Source: Ischnura elegans (taxonomy: Eukaryota; Arthropoda; Insecta; Odonata; Coenagrionidae). Taken from it: a DNA stretch of 64,000 nucleotides. The translations under genes were made by a program, and so were the position numbers. The stretch spans positions 139,004,198 through 139,068,197 of the forward strand of contig NC_060246.1 in the NCBI RefSeq assembly GCF_921293095.1. The letters run 5' to 3'. Of this stretch, positions 61,701-64,000 are shown piece by piece (within the stretch, counting starts at the first letter, position 1; each line of letters starts with the position of its first letter). The notes under the pieces are model-generated. The model did no database searches, was not told the DNA's origin, and worked only from the letters and a program-made list of their open reading frames with translations.

Positions 61701-62216
61701 TTTCCTGAGCTTCCTGTTTTCTCTTCACAGATTCAAGTTTTTCAATTAATATTGCAGCAAACTCTTCAGGCTTCATGGGATGAACCTGAAATAAGGAAAC
61801 TTGTTCATGTATGCAGAAAATCACAATTTTAGAAAGAGAAGGCTGAAATATTCAAAGAACCATGATGGCCATGCAGATGAAATAAATCAGTATGAAGGAA
61901 TCACAGAGAAGTTACAATAATCCTGGTAAAATGATACAAACAACATATGGATGTGAACAACTTCAACACAATTTTAAATGAAATTATGTCTTATCAGTTA
62001 TTTCTAGACAGCAAAACAACAAAATTAAATGATTCAAATATTACTGATCACATTTTAAGTACCTGCTCTTTCTGAATGCGTTGTGTACGAGGTATAACAG
62101 TGTGGTGCATGCAAGGATCACGGTTTAGGTTGGCACTCTCCTTTATTTGCTTACAGTGACGAATGTATTGCTTCTTAGACAGGCGATAGTGACCTCCTCC
62201 AATGGACATACCATCG
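42938..62216 (-). CDS. Axin: Axin, last ten coding exons (gene continues past window)
   Basis: Axin is the cytoplasmic scaffold of the beta-catenin destruction complex in Wnt signalling. Exons on the minus strand are 62216-62063, 61785-61678, 60974-60806, 58064-57793, 56463-56220, 50710-50542, 50421-50269, 48020-47718, 46775-46479 and 43064-42938 (stop). They total 1996 nt (664 codons plus stop, with one nucleotide of a split codon at the 5' side), and phases match at every junction. Order of parts: conserved segment with [14 protein letters not shown]3-binding helix, beta-catenin-binding segment, a low-complexity Ser/Gly/Pro linker, the [20 protein letters not shown] block shared with other Axins, and the DIX domain. 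The N-terminal tankyrase-binding and RGS regions are not in the window. Most introns carry insertions. The second exon listed has a weak donor, GTTTGT. Identity is firm; the exact 5' extent is unknown. Confidence 0.95.
43576..45409. mobile_element. PIF/Harbinger-type element in Axin intron
   Basis: Terminal inverted repeats CAGTGCGATTCATAGATG at 43576 and the inverse of CGTCTATGAATCGCACCC at 45409 are flanked by TTA (43573-43575, 45410-45412). The subterminal parts are packed with CACTTTA and TAAAGTG motifs. The 1834-bp interior has only short frames without a recognisable transposase. An empty version of the target region exists at 46131-46228 and confirms both limits. Confidence 0.87.
46131..46228. 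repeat. duplicate of the Harbinger target region (empty site)
   Basis: ATGTGACAATTTCATTGTAC through GCCAACCTTCTCTACTTTGA matches 43505-43575 joined to 45413-45440, with a single TTA (46200-46202) where the other copy has the whole element between two TTAs. The duplication lies in the intron between the two DIX exons. Confidence 0.85.
46776..47717. other. Axin intron, nothing recognised
   Basis: AT-rich intronic DNA between the pre-DIX and DIX exons, with no supported repeat. Confidence 0.5.
47718..48020 (-). CDS. Axin: Axin pre-DIX exon ([19 protein letters not shown])
   Basis: A 303-nt exon. After a Gly/Ser-rich start it encodes [15 protein letters not shown] and [13 protein letters not shown], the short block conserved between fly and vertebrate Axins just before the DIX domain. 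The acceptor is the AG at 48021-48022 and the donor is GTGAGC. Frame continuity with the DIX exon is exact. Confidence 0.92.
48021..50268. other. Axin intron with old repeats
   Basis: Contains the second copy of a dispersed repeat (48115-48202), a GC-richer stretch at 48390-48480 (CCGGGAAAAACCGG, CACCAGGCCCTG) of unknown nature, and a diverged direct repeat at 49363-49469 and 49540-49665. In the latter both copies start GGTTTTCAAGGCA and end near TTACGTAAAA. No exon was recognised. Confidence 0.5.
50269..50710 (-). CDS. Axin: Axin linker exons ([15 protein letters not shown] region)
   Basis: Two exons, 50710-50542 and 50421-50269, separated by a 120-bp intron. The first encodes a basic and serine-rich segment with [20 protein letters not shown]. 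The second begins [11 protein letters not shown], which matches the W-hydrophobic-ESE block found in Axins between the beta-catenin site and the DIX domain, followed by a [12 protein letters not shown] linker. Phases are 2/2 at the shared junction and fit the flanking exons. Confidence 0.88.
50711..52350. other. Axin intron, nothing recognised
   Basis: AT-rich DNA upstream of the LINE fragment. No supported feature. Confidence 0.5.
52465..52530. repeat. 66-bp subterminal palindrome in piggyBac 2
   Basis: CATGACGTAGCGTCTACGTC with ATG (52465-52487) and its inverted partner (52508-52530) enclose a perfect small hairpin, GCCACT-ACCG-AGTGGC (52491-52506). Each arm is itself nearly palindromic, so four TGACGT half-sites result. 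It may be a transposase-binding region. Confidence 0.85.
53640..54553 (+). pseudogene. piggyBac transposase relic
   Basis: Readable blocks in order: [11 protein letters not shown] near 53850, where the first catalytic Asp position is Glu (LCLEES rather than VDES), and [16 protein letters not shown]. Next is a [13 protein letters not shown] block near 54138, then a basic [10 protein letters not shown], and finally the cysteine-rich finger [33 protein letters not shown] ending at the stop near 54553. The N-terminal half and the second Asp block are missing or scrambled. Several stops are present. Confidence 0.78.
56220..56463 (-). CDS. Axin: Axin linker exon
   Basis: A 244-nt exon (81 codons plus one nucleotide). 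It is rich in Gly, Ser and Pro, with a QQQQ run, and contains the more conserved [15 protein letters not shown]. Its donor GTGAGT sits about 30 bp from the 3' tail of a LINE fragment that ends near 56190. The exon keeps full frame with both neighbours, which supports the call despite low complexity. Confidence 0.88.
56464..57792. other. Axin intron, nothing recognised
   Basis: AT-rich intronic DNA, with no supported feature apart from the splice sites. Confidence 0.5.
57793..60974 (-). CDS. Axin: Axin exons spanning the beta-catenin-binding segment
   Basis: Two exons, 60974-60806 and 58064-57793. The first ends with DDSDQAIL plus one nucleotide and the second completes the Asp codon and continues QHVSRVW. 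Together they form the AILDxHVxRV helix with which Axin binds armadillo repeats of beta-catenin. Conserved serines follow in [16 protein letters not shown], a pattern typical of GSK3 and CK1 target sites in this protein. The beta-catenin helix is thus split by a 2.7-kb intron. The rest of the second exon is Ser/Ala/Pro-rich linker. Confidence 0.9.
58065..59996. other. Axin intron, nothing recognised
   Basis: Long intron between the two exons that share the beta-catenin-binding helix. Open frames here have no recognisable motif. Confidence 0.5.
60014..60229. mobile_element. GC-rich SINE-like insertion with 17-bp target duplication
   Basis: The perfect direct repeat CCACTGTGTGAACAATG at 59997-60013 and 60230-60246 brackets 216 bp of GC-rich, purine-rich sequence that contrasts sharply with the AT-rich intron. 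A long exact target duplication is the mark of LINE-driven retroposition. No clear Pol III A and B boxes and no poly(A) tail could be identified, so the source RNA is unknown. An open frame that covers it is incidental. Confidence 0.75.
60247..60805. other. Axin intron, nothing recognised
   Basis: AT-rich intronic DNA to the donor of the exon ending at 60806. Confidence 0.5.
60975..61677. other. Axin intron, nothing recognised
   Basis: AT-rich intronic DNA between the GSK3-helix exon and the next exon. No supported feature. Confidence 0.5.
61678..61785 (-). CDS. Axin: Axin exon: GSK3-binding helix
   Basis: A 108-nt exon (36 codons, phase 0 at both ends). It encodes [20 protein letters not shown] followed by a charged [12 protein letters not shown] coiled segment. 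In Axin the short amphipathic helix of the form EFA..LI..LE.V docks on GSK3 and brings the kinase to beta-catenin; the hydrophobic positions F, A, L, I, L and V are kept here. The donor is GTTTGT, without the usual purine at intron position 3, so this splice site may be weak. Confidence 0.9.
62063..62216 (-). CDS. Axin: Axin exon upstream of the GSK3 site
   Basis: This 154-nt exon has an acceptor AG at 62217-62218 and a donor GTACTT after a CAG codon. It encodes 51 residues containing [11 protein letters not shown] and [11 protein letters not shown], which correspond to the conserved stretch between the RGS and GSK3-binding regions of other Axins. The first nucleotide completes a codon from an exon outside the window, so at least one more 5' exon exists beyond 64000. 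No further exon could be recognised between 62217 and 64000. Confidence 0.88.
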
Positions 62217-62609
62217 CTATAAAAATACAAGAGAACATGTAACCATGAAAATACCAGTATAAAAAATATTTCATCATTTTTATGGCTTCAACATCCTGAT
62301 TAAACAACAACTTTATATAGCCAGGACGAATATCAATAAATATCAAAACGTATGAAGAATTTTTGGTCTTAAAAATGAAAATAGGTAGACAATAAACTCA
62401 AATTACACCTAATATATTTATAACTATCATTTCATCTCAAATCAATAAACATTTGTCCCATAAGATCTCAGATTGCGATGAAAATATCTGTTAAGGTCCA
62501 TATCCACCTCAAACTAAAAACCCCAAGACTAATTTGTAAATAATTGTGAGTTTCATGAGCATTTCAATTCTTTGCAATTTTGCAAAAAAAAAGCGTCTCA
62601 AATAATATA

Positions 62610-63310
62610 CAGTTGACCCTCTTTAATACGAACAACCTTATTATGAAGTCCTCGTTATTATGAAGTAAATTGTTGGTCCCGACGAAAAGGCCTATCCAAT
62701 CTACAGTACAAGAAACGTTATTACGAACCTCAGTTTCGGTCCCGGGGGTTACAAAGTGAACTTTATTACGAAGCTCCACGGATAAGCAACGGCATTTTAT
62801 AAGACACAAATGGCATTTTTATACACTACGCAACGTCAAAATCATTGAGCTATTTTTAAGTTTTCCTCGTGCACTGTGCCCAAGAGCGTCAATTATAGTT
62901 CTTACCTCTGTCGGAGATACTTCGGTATCCAAGCAACATCATATCGTAAGTATCATTCCTGTGGAATGATGGTGACCCACTCATTACTGCTCGTAAATTG
63001 GACGTACAGTGAGTCCTCTTTCTACACACATTCAATTTACTAACTTTCAGAGATACGAAGATTCAAAAAATTCAAGTATGCCCGAAATTTCAAATTTGGC
63101 TCCTTTCGAGTTGGCCGATTCGACGCCGTGTGGCATTGAGGAACTTGCACTTAGGGCATAATCTGAACAAAGCATCATTGAATCCAGTATGTAGTCAGGA
63201 ACTATTCAGCGTTTCGCTCACTATTCCTTCCCGTGCACAATGATTTTTATTGGTTCCGGCTGCGTCGCACGTCCAGCTAGATCAATTAGTCAAAATCACG
63301 AGTTAATGCA
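62610..63310. mobile_element. pogo-like element, truncated copy of family A
   Basis: The left end CAGTTGACCCTCTTTAATAC at 62610 follows a TA, and the next 700 bp align with 29309-29990. Shared blocks include GCCCAGCTAGATCAATT versus GTCCAGCTAGATCAATT, and GGGCATAATCTGAACAAAG. Similarity stops near 63310 and no right terminus was found, so the copy is truncated or rearranged. Confidence 0.72.
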
Positions 63311-64000
63311 CAATTGTCTTAAGCAGTATGACTTAATTTTCATGTATGCTCATGAACTATATAAAATCAAGGCCAAGTATAACTACAACAATGAAAAACT
63401 AAACATGATTACGTCCGAGTTGGTAGATGCATGAAAAATGTTGTTTTATAGTAGAAGAATGGAACTTTGAATTTTTCTGTTTCTTTTTCACCTTAAAAAT
63501 ATATCATACTTCAATCAATCCTGATGTACAATAATTTTGTGAAGTTTAAGACGCTTTGCAACTGAAACCTATATAATCAAAACCTAATATTAGAAAGGAA
63601 AAGGTTTCTGAAGAAATTGTAACCTATACTAAAAATTCTCACAACCCAGAGGCAAATGAAGAAATTCAAGATTCGAGAAGAAGAAAGAAAGATGTCAAGT
63701 ATGTAATAAAGTCCATCAATATCTGATATCCTCTTATCATTTTTAAATGAAAGGAACGAAAAAAATTTATCTTATGAAAACTGAACGCATCCTTGCATAC
63801 CCTTTGGGAACTCATGAATGAGGATTTCGATACGTAATACAGGAGCATCAAATGCTGCTTAGGGTAAGATTATATTCACAAAATTTATAAAATACGGTGG
63901 TTTCCTATTATTATTTAATTGCCTAAATTGAAAGATTACACAGGTCTGCGATATAAAAATAGTTTCAAATTTAATAAGTGATTTTTATAGTGTTTTCAAC
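63311..64000. other. right edge of window, Axin intron
   Basis: No Axin exon was recognised here. A 64-codon plus-strand frame at 63240-63434 has no known motif. Confidence 0.4.

Overview
This window looks like AT-rich nuclear DNA from an insect or closely related arthropod. It has spliced genes with GT-AG introns, a Rab11 protein of insect type, an Axin orthologue, and a dense mix of decayed transposons. No species can be named from the sequence alone. Nothing prokaryotic was seen: no operons and no CRISPR.

Two host genes are present, both on the minus strand. Rab11 (4250-16962) is complete: five coding exons and 216 residues, with a last intron of about 11.5 kb that is almost entirely transposon. 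Axin (42938-62216) is partial. Its last ten coding exons (664 codons) are here and carry the GSK3-binding helix, the beta-catenin-binding segment and the C-terminal DIX domain. The N-terminal RGS part must lie beyond 64000. Rab11 is a recycling-endosome GTPase and Axin is the Wnt destruction-complex scaffold. They are neighbours, and nothing in the sequence shows that they work together.

Layout: 1-4249, Tigger relic and Rab11 downstream DNA. 4250-16962, Rab11; intron 4 holds two mariners, a pogo-like element split by a nearly intact piggyBac, and a Copia fragment split by a Tigger. 17000-22281, Rab11 upstream DNA, a Harbinger MITE and a LINE fragment. 22282-38082, a putative 15.8-kb foldback structure: two inverted tandem arrays of a roughly 346-bp satellite flank an 8-kb loop that contains a Ulp1-type cysteine protease relic and later insertions. 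38107-42937, a TIR element and Axin downstream DNA. 42938-64000, Axin exons with a Harbinger element, a LINE split by a second piggyBac, a SINE-like insert and a pogo-like copy in the introns.

The strongest unusual signal is the foldback structure with satellite arms and a protease-bearing loop. Several nested insertions can be dated relative to one another, because the host frame or an empty-site paralogue proves the target-site duplication.
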